Positions 1-7,609 of a DNA stretch of 64,000 nucleotides are shown here, one piece after another (the stretch's first letter is position 1; every line of letters begins with the position of its first letter). Under the pieces are notes generated by a model. It saw only the letters and a program-made list of their open reading frames with translations. It was not told the DNA's origin and did no database searches. The position numbers and the translations under genes were made by a program. This DNA comes from Companilactobacillus baiquanensis (lineage in GTDB: Bacteria; Bacillota; Bacilli; Lactobacillales; Lactobacillaceae). Where the stretch lies: the NCBI RefSeq assembly GCF_003946605.1, contig NZ_RHOQ01000001.1:434001-498000 (forward strand), read 5' to 3'.

Positions 1-332
1 TTGCCGCCATGTCACCTGTTGCTGATATCGAACATTTTCGGAATAATGAAAAAAGCCCAATGCCTTTAAACACTTTTGATACTATTTTCGATTCACCTGA
101 AAAAATTAAAGACAACCAAATTATTAATATTTTTAATCAAGTTCATCCAGATCAAAAAGTTTTACAATTATGCGGTGATGAAGATTTTATGCATGAAGAT
201 AATATTGTACTTAAAAAATTTCTAGAAGATAAACTAAATGACAATTACACTTGGCTACCAGTCAAAGGTGATCATTCTTGGACAACTTGGTCTAAAAACA
301 TTGATCAAGTGCTGGGCTGGTTAGCTAAGTAA
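1..332 (+). CDS. Esterase of the alpha/beta hydrolase fold, C-terminal part (5' end outside window)
   Basis: This is the last ~110 codons of a gene whose frame is still open at the window edge (codons Ala-Ala-Met-Ser-Pro run in from base 3), so the first in-frame ATG at 9 is internal. It aligns almost residue for residue with the C-terminal half of the next gene: the same LSP/MSP-V-x-DIE block, the NTFDTIFDSP block, the CGDEDFMHEDN acid region and the GDHSW segment carrying the catalytic His. The nucleophile Ser would lie upstream of the window. Family knowledge: these belong to the tributyrin esterase/S-formylglutathione hydrolase-like group, cytoplasmic hydrolases of short-chain esters. The high similarity and same orientation indicate a tandem duplication. 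The exact substrate is unknown. Confidence 0.85.
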   Translation, partial: AAMSPVADIEHFRNNEKSPMPLNTFDTIFDSPEKIKDNQIINIFNQVHPDQKVLQLCGDEDFMHEDNIVLKKFLEDKLNDNYTWLPVKGDHSWTTWSKNIDQVLGWLAK

Positions 333-407
333 AGTTATGCAAGTGGACTTTGAAATTAAGATTCACTATTATAAGGTCAGTTAATATAATTAATCGAGGT
401 ATTGTAA

Positions 408-1136
408 ATGACACTGATAAATCTCAGTTATAAAACTGATTACTTACACACATACTTTAAAACTACGGCCGTCATTCCCGATTCTGGAAAAGAATCTTAT
501 AAAGCGGTCTGGCTATTGCATGGTTATACTGGGGATGATACTGCTTGGATCAGACATACTAATATCGAAGCTCTAGCAAAGAAACACGACTGGGCCATCA
601 TAATGCCTGAAGCAAAAAATGCTTTTTACAGCGACTCTGATTTCATTCCCTACTATACTTTCTTCATCAATGAATATATTCCTAAAATTCAATCACTACT
701 ACCTATCTCAAAAGATAAATCTGACAATTATATTGCCGGATCTAGTATGGGCGGATATGGTGCTTTAAAAATTGCATTTAAAAATCCAGATAAATTTAGT
801 AAAGTTGCTGGATTGTCACCAATCGTTGATATTGAAAAGTTTAGAAATAACCCTAAAGCACCGATGGAAAAAAATACTTTCGATACAATTTTTGATAGTC
901 CTAAAAAAATCTCTGACAATCAGTTAGTTAATATTTTTAATCGCGAACATCCACAAATCAAGGCCCTTACTATTTGTGGGGACGATGACTATATGCATGA
1001 AGATAATGTCATGTTTAAAAACTTTCTCAGTGTTCATTTAAAAGATAATTTTAAATACATGGCTGTTGAAGGTGATCACTCATGGGTCACTTGGGTAAAT
1101 AATATTGAAAATGTTATGAATTGGTTTGAAAAATAA
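408..1136 (+). CDS. Esterase, tributyrin esterase/S-formylglutathione hydrolase-like
   Basis: A 242-residue alpha/beta hydrolase, the usual length for EstA-type tributyrin esterases of lactic acid bacteria. An HGYTG oxyanion-hole segment lies near residue 38, the nucleophile elbow GSSMGGYG puts the catalytic Ser at about 113, the acid lies in CGDDDYM (about 190-195), and the His is H224 in GDHSW. No signal peptide is visible, so it should act in the cytoplasm on short-chain acyl esters. The ATG has a GAGGT ribosome site ten bases upstream. It follows a truncated paralogue in the same direction, 75 bp away, and is closed by a strong hairpin at 1176-1212. Which ester it cleaves in vivo cannot be read from sequence. 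Confidence 0.88.
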   Translation: MTLINLSYKTDYLHTYFKTTAVIPDSGKESYKAVWLLHGYTGDDTAWIRHTNIEALAKKHDWAIIMPEAKNAFYSDSDFIPYYTFFINEYIPKIQSLLPISKDKSDNYIAGSSMGGYGALKIAFKNPDKFSKVAGLSPIVDIEKFRNNPKAPMEKNTFDTIFDSPKKISDNQLVNIFNREHPQIKALTICGDDDYMHEDNVMFKNFLSVHLKDNFKYMAVEGDHSWVTWVNNIENVMNWFEK

Positions 1137-1173
1137 GATAGTGTAGAAAATATGTTCAGCTTTTGAGCATAAA

Positions 1174-1214
1174 AATAAGCCCGGTAATCCGATTGGATTA
1201 CTGGGCTTTATCTA
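1174..1214. terminator. Rho-independent terminator, bidirectional
   Basis: Nearly perfect stem AAGCCCGGTAATCC / GGATTACTGGGCTT with loop GATT, followed by a T-rich run on the plus strand and preceded by an A-run. It separates the convergent esterase and DoxX genes and can serve both. Its arm shares an 11-base word with three other places in the window (see findings). Confidence 0.85.
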
Positions 1215-1275
1215 TTTTAAGCGGAAAAATGGTTCTATCCGCAATTACGCTACGTATCTAATAATTGTTAAGTCT

Positions 1276-1779
1276 TTAATTCAACTTAACTTCGGACTTC
1301 TGTTTAAAAATATGAGTTCTGATCCATGGGATAACCCAATAGTCTAAACCAATTTTACCGGCATTGAATCCAGCAAAGATGATAAACATTTCAAAGAAAA
1401 TATATTCTGGATTAACTGAAACTGTTCCTGCTAGCATGTATGAAAAGTTCATCATCATCGCAAAGAAAGTTGCAGCAGTTGTTAAACAACCAAAAATCAA
1501 TCCTAATCCAACGAGGAATTCACCCCAAGCAACCATAAAACTTACGGCTCCTGAATTTGGCAATACCATATGTTGGATCATTCCATTAAACCATGGATAT
1601 AAGACATTACCTTCTGGACCCTTAACTGGGTTCTTAATAACACCCATCAGCATCCCTGAAGCTGAAAATCCGCTAGTTATTTTGCCCCAGCCTGAAATAG
1701 CCCATTCAAAGCCAAAGTAAACCCTGATAATTGCTAAAATAATAGAAGCAATTTTATTATTACGTAAAAATTTTACCAT
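1276..1779 (-). CDS. DoxX family membrane protein
   Basis: About 167 residues with four hydrophobic segments, typical of DoxX/DoxD-like proteins. Features seen: an early R-x-Y-F-G-F-E-W transmembrane block with an ISGWGKI turn (about residues 20-35), a YPWFNGMI loop, a GEFLVGLGLIFG helix and a final helix. The start was set at the ATG at 1779 because GGGAG lies nine bases upstream; in-frame starts further upstream overlap that site. Family knowledge: DoxX proteins sit in the membrane with quinone- or sulfur-linked redox roles, and some associate with superoxide dismutase and thiosulfate reduction; the role in lactobacilli is unclear. It appears monocistronic, with its own promoter. Confidence 0.85.
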   Translation of the reverse strand: MVKFLRNNKIASIILAIIRVYFGFEWAISGWGKITSGFSASGMLMGVIKNPVKGPEGNVLYPWFNGMIQHMVLPNSGAVSFMVAWGEFLVGLGLIFGCLTTAATFFAMMMNFSYMLAGTVSVNPEYIFFEMFIIFAGFNAGKIGLDYWVIPWIRTHIFKQKSEVKLN

Positions 1780-1811
1780 TTGTTTCATCTCCCAATTTGA
1801 TAACAAAATGT

Positions 1812-1840
1812 ATACTACACCTTTGAGTGATTATTCACAA
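1812..1840 (-). promoter_or_regulatory. Promoter of the DoxX gene
   Basis: On the minus strand TTGTGA, 17-base spacer, TAGTAT. The -35 and spacer contain GTGAATAATCAC, an inverted repeat that weakly resembles a Rex (NADH-sensing repressor) half-site pair. The promoter call is by consensus; the Rex idea is speculative. Confidence 0.45.
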
Positions 1841-1930
1841 ACGTTTTGTTTTAAATATGGAATAATTTTTATAATTAAATGGAATATTACTAAAAATACT
1901 TCTATATCTAGATCAGATTAAAGCAAATTT

Positions 1931-3202
1931 TTAAATTACAGCTGATAATATTAAATTGATCAAGAATAAAACAGATACGATCATGATAACTGGATTAATA
2001 TCTTCCATTTTCTTTGAGAAGATTTTAACCAATGGATATGAAATAAATCCAAATTGTAATCCCGTTGAAATGCTTCCGGTTAGTGGTATTAAGGTAATAA
2101 TTAAAAAAGCCGGTATCCAATCATCTAACTCGCGCATATCAATACTCGAAAGTTCTTTCATCATTATGGCACCCGTTATGATAATAACTGGTGAAATTGC
2201 AGCTTGTGGTATCAAAGCTATTAGTGGTGCAGCAATTACTGAAATACCAAATAAAATCCCAGTAACTAATGCAGTGATTCCAGAACGCCCCCCGCTTTGA
2301 ATACCAGAAGCACTCTCGGCAGCCGCAACAGTTGGACTAGTGGACAAACCAGCTGACAAGATTGCCGTAATTGAACTGGCCTGAAATGCCTTTTTGAATT
2401 TCTTAGTATCCTCTAATAGTCCTTGAAGTAGTCCCATTGATTCAAAAATTAGAATCATCGACATTGAAAAAATTGCGATAATAAACTTGGCACTAAATAA
2501 TCCAGAAAAATCAAATTGCAAAAGAGAATGTGAAAATAATCCTATATCACTTAATGAGACCACTGATTTCGCCGAACCAGTTACATTTAGTAACTTTGCA
2601 ATAACAGTTGTTATAATGATGCCGATCAAAAAATCTCCTGGGATCTTTTTCATCATTAAAAATAAACAGATCAAGATCCCTAGAAAAGCTACCAGAGTTG
2701 AAGCATTAGTTATCGAGCCAAAAGATAGTAACGAATGACTTCCGCCAGATTTGATAATCTCGGCCTTCTCCATGCCCAATTCAACCAAAAATAATCCAAT
2801 ACCGACGGTAATCCCCCGCTTCAAATTATCGGGTATATCTTCTGACAAAATTGAACTCAACGGCGTAAATGCGACAACCGCATAGATAATTCCACTAAAT
2901 AAAGAAACCGTTAACGCCTGCTCCCAAGTCAACCCCATGCTGCCTACCAAGGTATAGGTGAAAAAGGCATTCACACCCATCCCCGGTGTCAGAGTGATGG
3001 GACTGTCTCCCCAAAACGCCATGATAATACATCCAATAAACGACGAAATGGCAGTCGCAAAGAAAGTTATTTCAATGGGCATTCCAGCATCTTTTAAAAT
3101 CATGGGATTAACGATCAAAATATATGAAATTGCAAAAAAACTGGTCACACCTGCAATTATTTCTTTTTTTAAACTGATTCCATTTTTTATATTTTGTAGC
3201 AA
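1931..3202 (-). CDS. NCS2 family purine permease, AzgA type (guanine/hypoxanthine)
   Basis: A polytopic membrane protein of ~424 residues with the AzgA/PbuG hallmarks: the N-terminal LKKEIIAG..FF..SYI segment, GMGVNAFFTY at about residues 74-83, the SMGLLQGLLED block, and SPTVAAAESASGIQSGGRSG in the second half. Family knowledge: AzgA-type NCS2 carriers import guanine, hypoxanthine or adenine with protons. The start is probably the TTG at 3202, preceded by GGGGGAAA; an upstream in-frame TTG at 3223 has no ribosome site. It sits next to a NupC-type nucleoside carrier, with a terminator between them at 3257-3296, so it is probably transcribed separately. Guanine versus adenine preference cannot be told from sequence. 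Confidence 0.85.
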   Translation of the reverse strand: MLQNIKNGISLKKEIIAGVTSFFAISYILIVNPMILKDAGMPIEITFFATAISSFIGCIIMAFWGDSPITLTPGMGVNAFFTYTLVGSMGLTWEQALTVSLFSGIIYAVVAFTPLSSILSEDIPDNLKRGITVGIGLFLVELGMEKAEIIKSGGSHSLLSFGSITNASTLVAFLGILICLFLMMKKIPGDFLIGIIITTVIAKLLNVTGSAKSVVSLSDIGLFSHSLLQFDFSGLFSAKFIIAIFSMSMILIFESMGLLQGLLEDTKKFKKAFQASSITAILSAGLSTSPTVAAAESASGIQSGGRSGITALVTGILFGISVIAAPLIALIPQAAISPVIIITGAIMMKELSSIDMRELDDWIPAFLIITLIPLTGSISTGLQFGFISYPLVKIFSKKMEDINPVIMIVSVLFLINLILSAVI

Positions 3203-3256
3203 AAATAATTTCCCCCAAATCAAAAATACATATAAATTTTATACATATTTTAGTAT

Positions 3257-3297
3257 AGCAAAAAGTGCAAACCTTTTTCAGATTTGCACTTTTTTTA
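3257..3297 (-). terminator. Terminator of the nupC-type gene
   Basis: Inverted repeat AAAAAGTGCAAA / TTTGCACTTTTT with an 11-base loop just downstream of the nucleoside-transporter stop codon. Both sides are A/T runs, so it may work in both directions. Confidence 0.85.
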
Positions 3298-3321
3298 TGT
3301 CTGGAAGATGCCAGTCTCATT

Positions 3322-4533
3322 TTACCAAACGAATAGTCCGACAAATGCGGCTGATAATAATGAAACTAAAATTCCTGATAGTAACATATAACCAACGTTC
3401 TTTGAAATTACATTATTTTTTTCTTTATCAACGATACCTTTAAAGCATCCAATAATCATTCCCAATGTTGAGAAGTTAGCGAATGATGTAATAAAGACGG
3501 TTAAGACTGCTTTAAAATGCGGATCAAATTTATTTACAATACTGGTTACTTTACCCATAACGACAAATTCATTGGTTACAAGTTTCGTACCCATATATTG
3601 AGCCATTTGGAATGAATCATTACTATTTAATCCTAACAACCAAGCAAAAGGATACATGATGATTCCTAAGATGTGTTCCAAAGTTAACCACGGATTAACT
3701 AATTGCAAGATTTTATCAATTAGTGCTGCTAGAGCAACAAAGGCAATAACGTTTGCGGCAATAATCAAAATCAATTTACCGGCTCCAAGAATAGAATCAC
3801 CTAAAAATGAAAAGAAGGGTTCTTTCTTGCCACTTTCACCTTCACCACTAAGTTTGGCAATTGTGTCTTCTTCTGGTGTGACAGTCACTGGATTTAATAG
3901 ACTAGTCACAATAATTGCATTAATAATATTAATCGGTATTGCCGTTAAAACAAATCTCCCCGGCATCATTTGAATGTACGCACCGATAATTGAAGCAGTT
4001 ACACAACTCATTGACATCATAGCCAAGGTAACATTACGTTGTGCTTTCATTTGCTTCAACTGTAAACTCGAAACAGCCAAAGCTTCTGTATTTCCTAAGA
4101 ACATCATTTCTACTGCAAAGAATGATTCAAACTTAGGTTGTCCAGTAATAAAGGATAACCCTTTACCGATCCATTTAATAATGAATGGTAATACCCCTAT
4201 ATATGTCAAAATATCGAACAATGGAACAATTAGTAAAATTGGTAATAACGCGCTAGTTACAAAGTCCATTTGCTTTACATGAACCCAACTTGGCAATGCA
4301 AATTCAATTCCGACATATGCCACTTGAACTAACCAATTAAAACCGTCAGCAGCGCCTGAAACAATCGCACGACCGACCCCAAAACTTGTCAAAAACCATG
4401 CCAATACCAAGTTCAATACAACCATGATTGCAATTGACTTCCATTGAATTGCTCTTCTATCTTTAGAGAACAAAAAGCCAATGGCAAGAAAAATAACTAG
4501 ACCTATAATATTGATTATTAGGTACATACCCAT
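3322..4533 (-). CDS. nupC: NupC family (CNT) nucleoside transporter
   Basis: About 403 residues, the usual length of bacterial concentrative nucleoside transporters. It begins with a membrane helix, has a Gate domain (VAYVGIEFALPSW..), the GQPKFESFFAVEMMFLGNTEALAVS block (helix 4, nucleoside/Na+ or H+ site), and a late NSNDSFQMAQYMGTKLVTNEFV segment with the conserved Asn-Glu-Phe-Val. The start at 4533 is chosen because GGGG lies eight bases upstream; the longer open frame has no ribosome site. Family knowledge: imports pyrimidine or purine nucleosides with protons. It stands between an AzgA-type and a NAT-type nucleobase permease, so this stretch is a salvage-transport neighbourhood. Confidence 0.9.
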   Translation of the reverse strand: MGMYLIINIIGLVIFLAIGFLFSKDRRAIQWKSIAIMVVLNLVLAWFLTSFGVGRAIVSGAADGFNWLVQVAYVGIEFALPSWVHVKQMDFVTSALLPILLIVPLFDILTYIGVLPFIIKWIGKGLSFITGQPKFESFFAVEMMFLGNTEALAVSSLQLKQMKAQRNVTLAMMSMSCVTASIIGAYIQMMPGRFVLTAIPINIINAIIVTSLLNPVTVTPEEDTIAKLSGEGESGKKEPFFSFLGDSILGAGKLILIIAANVIAFVALAALIDKILQLVNPWLTLEHILGIIMYPFAWLLGLNSNDSFQMAQYMGTKLVTNEFVVMGKVTSIVNKFDPHFKAVLTVFITSFANFSTLGMIIGCFKGIVDKEKNNVISKNVGYMLLSGILVSLLSAAFVGLFVW

Positions 4534-5225
4534 TTTATTAACCCCTTTTTTAATAGATAACTCCAAGAATTTATATAACATCATTATTAACTGAATTAAA
4601 TCGTCAAATAATATTATATTAAAATAAATATATTAGAGTTTATTCATCTTCCAGACAGATAAGTAATTAAACTTCAAAATTATTTGAAATTTCTTATAAT
4701 ATATCTATTAAACTTATCAATGTAAAGTATTTTTTTATTCAAAAAAAATACAAACACTGTCTTAATAAGATTTAAAGAAAAAATTGGATTAATATTTTTT
4801 ATGGGTGTAATGCATTGCACATTAATTTTTATCTAATGAATGTTTAATATTAATTTGAAAATATACGTTTACGTTATATTACAGCCATTAATTTAATTAA
4901 AAAAGCTAAATAGAGCTAAATCACGAACATTTTAGCCTTTATTATATTTTTCATACATGTTAACCTATTAACTATTATATTTAAGGAAGTGTCAGATTAT
5001 CACCTATCAAATCGTTTTTGAGGATTTGTTTGATCCTTTAGCGTTGTTTGACAAGGCGGATTTTGCACCCAATGTTATCACGTGTATTTTCCATATACTC
5101 GCGTATGAATCGGATTATAAATCGGTCAAGCAAACTGCGACTAGATCTACCTAAGATCAGGCAATCGTTTAATTTGTTTTGTCCGATTTTTTAGTTTCAT
5201 TGTAATTATTTTGAGGGAGAAAATT
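4534..5225. other. Intergenic region, ~690 bp, mostly featureless AT-rich DNA
   Basis: This is the divergent promoter region of the nupC-type gene (minus) and the NAT permease (plus). Most of it is AT-rich with no clear structure. I looked for a purine riboswitch (paired-loop signatures) and saw none. A CACGAACATT word at ~4922 weakly recalls half a PurR box. The stretch 4972-5153 is less AT-rich and has an open frame that looks like a gene remnant (separate entry). Confidence 0.6.
4972..5153 (+). pseudogene. Possible decayed ORF, N-terminal transposase-like remnant
   Basis: An open frame of about 60 codons with no ATG and a stop at 5151. The translation from ~4999 begins ITYQIVFEDLFDPLALFDKA and continues with hydrophobic/acidic alternation of a normal coding character; base composition is richer in G and C than the flanks. 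The style (DLFDPLALFDKADF, then ILAYESDYKSVKQT) resembles the start of an insertion-sequence transposase, but I cannot assign a family. No inverted repeats or remaining body are seen. Low confidence. Confidence 0.25.
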
Positions 5226-6569
5226 ATGGAAAATAAAAGTAATCTTTTAGTAGGACCTGATGACAAAGTTGGTATTGTTGAGTCAGGATTTCTAGGCTTG
5301 CAACATGTCTTAGCGATGGATATATACGTTCCACCAATAATTTTAGCTGGTATGATGTCCATGGGTTTATCGGATCAAATGGGCTTACTGCAATCTACTT
5401 TTCTAGCTGCTGGAATTGGTACCATTTTGCAAACATACTTCTTTATGAAAATGCCAGTATCACAAGGTCCCTCATTCGTACCTTTAGGAGCCGCTGCGGG
5501 TGTTGTACTTGCTTCTGGTGGAATTAATAATGGTATGGGAAACTTAGTTGGTGCATTGTTAGTAGGATCGATTATTTTAATAATTATGGGTACCACGGGT
5601 ATATTTCAAAAAATCATTAGCAAGTTAGTCCCTGCCTTAGTTGGTGGAACCATAATTACTTGTGTAGGATTATCATTGATACCTTCAGCTTTGAACGATA
5701 ATATTTTTAAAGCATCTGGCAATATAAATAACAATATTATTTTAGCTTCAATAACTGCGCTAACCCTTTTAGTTGCGGTTGGCATTAGTATGCGTTTTCC
5801 AAACGTCAGAAGATTCTTTAGAACTGGCTCAATTATTTTAGCATTGGCCGTTGGAACTATTGCTTCAACAATGATGGGCATTTTCGACTGGGAAACAGTT
5901 TCAAAAGCGGCATGGTTTAGTCTTCCACAAAGAACTGTCTTTCACTATGGAATTCATTTTTCTGCTTCTGCCATCATAACTTTTATCATTATCTACGCTG
6001 TCATTACAACGGAAACCACTGGTACTTGGTTTGCCATGGGAGCTGTTACAAATCACAAAATAAGTAAAAAGCAATGGAATATGGGAATAATCGGTGAAGG
6101 ATTCAGTTGTCTGATTGCATCATTATTAGGTACGACTCCTGTCACGGGCTATTCAACTAATGCGGGAATTATTTCTATTACCGGAGTTGCCAGTAAACGT
6201 GTCTTTTTATTTGCTGGAGTTTGGTTCACTATTTTAGGATTTTTTAGTAAGTTGTCTGCCTTTCTAGCAGCTATCCCAGCACCAGTTATTGGAGGCGTTT
6301 TTGCAATTATCTGTGTGACTATTATGTTGAACGGATTAAACGTTATTAGAAGTCTGCACACTACTGATCGTGATATTTACATTATTGGACTACCAATCAT
6401 TTTGACACTGGCCCTCGTATTACTACCCCAGTCAGTCGTTAAACAAGCACCACAATTATTACAGTACTTGCTAGGCTCTCCAATTGCTATTGCTGCAGTT
6501 TCGGCAATCTTATTAAATCTTTTAATGCCAAACGTTAAAGAAGCAATTTCTAAGACTGAAGCAGCTTAA
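5226..6569 (+). CDS. NCS2/NAT family nucleobase permease (xanthine/uracil type)
   Basis: A 447-residue polytopic membrane protein of the nucleobase-ascorbate transporter branch, distinct from the AzgA branch at 1931. Seen: the QHVLAM motif (Q26), SQGPSF in the first repeat, ETTGTW in the middle, and the NAT signature N-A-G-(4)-T-G within STNAGIISITGVASKRV (about residues 309-325). The start at 5226 has GAGGGAG eight bases upstream; the in-frame ATG 15 bases earlier overlaps that site. Family knowledge: proton symport of xanthine, uric acid or uracil. TNAGIISITG more resembles purine-type members, but specificity is not safe from sequence. It is monocistronic, closed by the terminator at 6585-6624. 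Confidence 0.87.
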   Translation: MENKSNLLVGPDDKVGIVESGFLGLQHVLAMDIYVPPIILAGMMSMGLSDQMGLLQSTFLAAGIGTILQTYFFMKMPVSQGPSFVPLGAAAGVVLASGGINNGMGNLVGALLVGSIILIIMGTTGIFQKIISKLVPALVGGTIITCVGLSLIPSALNDNIFKASGNINNNIILASITALTLLVAVGISMRFPNVRRFFRTGSIILALAVGTIASTMMGIFDWETVSKAAWFSLPQRTVFHYGIHFSASAIITFIIIYAVITTETTGTWFAMGAVTNHKISKKQWNMGIIGEGFSCLIASLLGTTPVTGYSTNAGIISITGVASKRVFLFAGVWFTILGFFSKLSAFLAAIPAPVIGGVFAIICVTIMLNGLNVIRSLHTTDRDIYIIGLPIILTLALVLLPQSVVKQAPQLLQYLLGSPIAIAAVSAILLNLLMPNVKEAISKTEAA

Positions 6570-6584
6570 ATTATCATCTTCACT

Positions 6585-6624
6585 AAAAAAAGGGCTAGTA
6601 ATCATTGATTACTAGTCCTTTTTA
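6585..6624 (+). terminator. Terminator of the NAT permease gene
   Basis: Stem AGGGCTAGTAATCA / TGATTACTAGTCCT followed by TTTTT. It belongs to the same look-alike group as the hairpins at 1174 and 47395. Confidence 0.88.
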
Positions 6625-6631
6625 TTGAAAC

Positions 6632-6742
6632 GCGTGACATAAGACAGAGACCTCCGCTTATCTACAAATATCGAACAATTGAAAGTACACAATTATTCGA
6701 TATTCTAGGATATGCTCGGTCTCTAACCGCCTTATGTCACGC
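6632..6742. repeat. 111-bp imperfect palindrome between convergent genes
   Basis: Three nested inverted-repeat blocks: GCGTGACATAAG (6632-6643) with CTTATGTCACGC (6731-6742), perfect; GAGACC (6647-6652) with GGTCTC (6718-6723), perfect; ATATCGAACAATTG (6668-6681) with CAATTATTCGATAT (6690-6703), one mismatch, around an 8-base loop. The whole can fold into one long hairpin. It lies just after a separate, complete terminator, and its right arm contains the stop codon of the phosphatase gene. It could be a MITE/REP-like mobile palindrome or a structured RNA. Confidence 0.75.
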
Positions 6743-7570
6743 TCTGTTTTTATTGAATTCGCCTTTTAAAACTCGATCGATCATAAATGAAACGCCATTA
6801 TCATTATTTGTTTTAGTGATCTTCCACGATTCTTTTTTTAATAAATCAATGGCATTACCCATGGCAACACCATAACCAACATTTTTAATCATTTCTAAAT
6901 CATTTCCGTAATCACCAAAACACATAAAATCAGTAACTGGAATATTTTCAAGTTCAGATATTTGCTGTAACGCAGAAAGTTTGGAGACATCTAAAGCATT
7001 GATCTCAAAAGAATCTTTACTTGCGCGACTAATTGTTACTTCTAAAGACGTCAAAGACTCTAATTTTTTATTTAATTCAGGTAGGCGTTCAGGTGGTGTA
7101 TTGAAACAAACTTTATATATTTTAAAATCATCACTCTCATTCACTTCTCGAAGCTTTTTAAAATTTTCAGCTAAAAAATGATGGTCATCTATTTCATTAA
7201 ATTCAGGCAAAGGGTAATCATCTGGATAATAAATATATGAACTATTCAATCCATCTAAAACAACTTTAAAATTACTAAATTCCATTTTATTAAAGATTGC
7301 TTCAACGATCTCTTTATCGATTGGATTATCTGCAATTTTATTGCCTTTGGGATCAACAATTACCGCACCGTTCAAAACGACCTGATATCCATCAACTTTA
7401 AGATCTTTTGAAAAATAATCGTTAACTGAATACAAAGTTCTTCCTGAACAAACGGCAAATTTAATACCTGTATCTACTGCTTTTTTGATGATACTAATAT
7501 TTTCACTTGATATTTCACAATTACTATTTAACAAAGTACCATCCAAATCAGTTCCTATAAACTTAATCAT
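6737..7570 (-). CDS. Cof-type HAD-superfamily phosphatase
   Basis: A 277-residue HAD hydrolase of the Cof/YxeH type. The nucleophile motif is DLDGT with D8 and D10; motif II Ser lies in CSGRT (about 41-45); motif IV is GDYGNDLEMI (about 218-227); a C2-type cap lies between. Family knowledge: cytoplasmic Mg2+-dependent dephosphorylation of sugar phosphates, FMN, PLP or similar; the substrate is usually broad. The ATG is preceded by AAGGGG. It lies 39 bp downstream of the aroA homologue in the same direction and is probably co-transcribed. Its last codons and stop fall inside the 111-bp palindrome, so the C-terminal KNRA end may be set by insertion of that element. Confidence 0.88.
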   Translation of the reverse strand: MIKFIGTDLDGTLLNSNCEISSENISIIKKAVDTGIKFAVCSGRTLYSVNDYFSKDLKVDGYQVVLNGAVIVDPKGNKIADNPIDKEIVEAIFNKMEFSNFKVVLDGLNSSYIYYPDDYPLPEFNEIDDHHFLAENFKKLREVNESDDFKIYKVCFNTPPERLPELNKKLESLTSLEVTISRASKDSFEINALDVSKLSALQQISELENIPVTDFMCFGDYGNDLEMIKNVGYGVAMGNAIDLLKKESWKITKTNNDNGVSFMIDRVLKGEFNKNRA

Positions 7571-7609
7571 TCAGTGACCCCTTACATAATTTACTTACAT
7601 TGTGGAACT

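Noticed and set aside
2958..3443. 161-codon open frame on the plus strand
   Set aside because: It lies opposite the well-supported AzgA-type permease and runs across the terminator; its composition reflects the antisense of a membrane protein.
4800..4960. Possible purine riboswitch or PurR box upstream of the NAT permease
   Set aside because: No conserved purine-riboswitch pairing or loop words, and the single CACGAACATT word misses several PurR-box positions.
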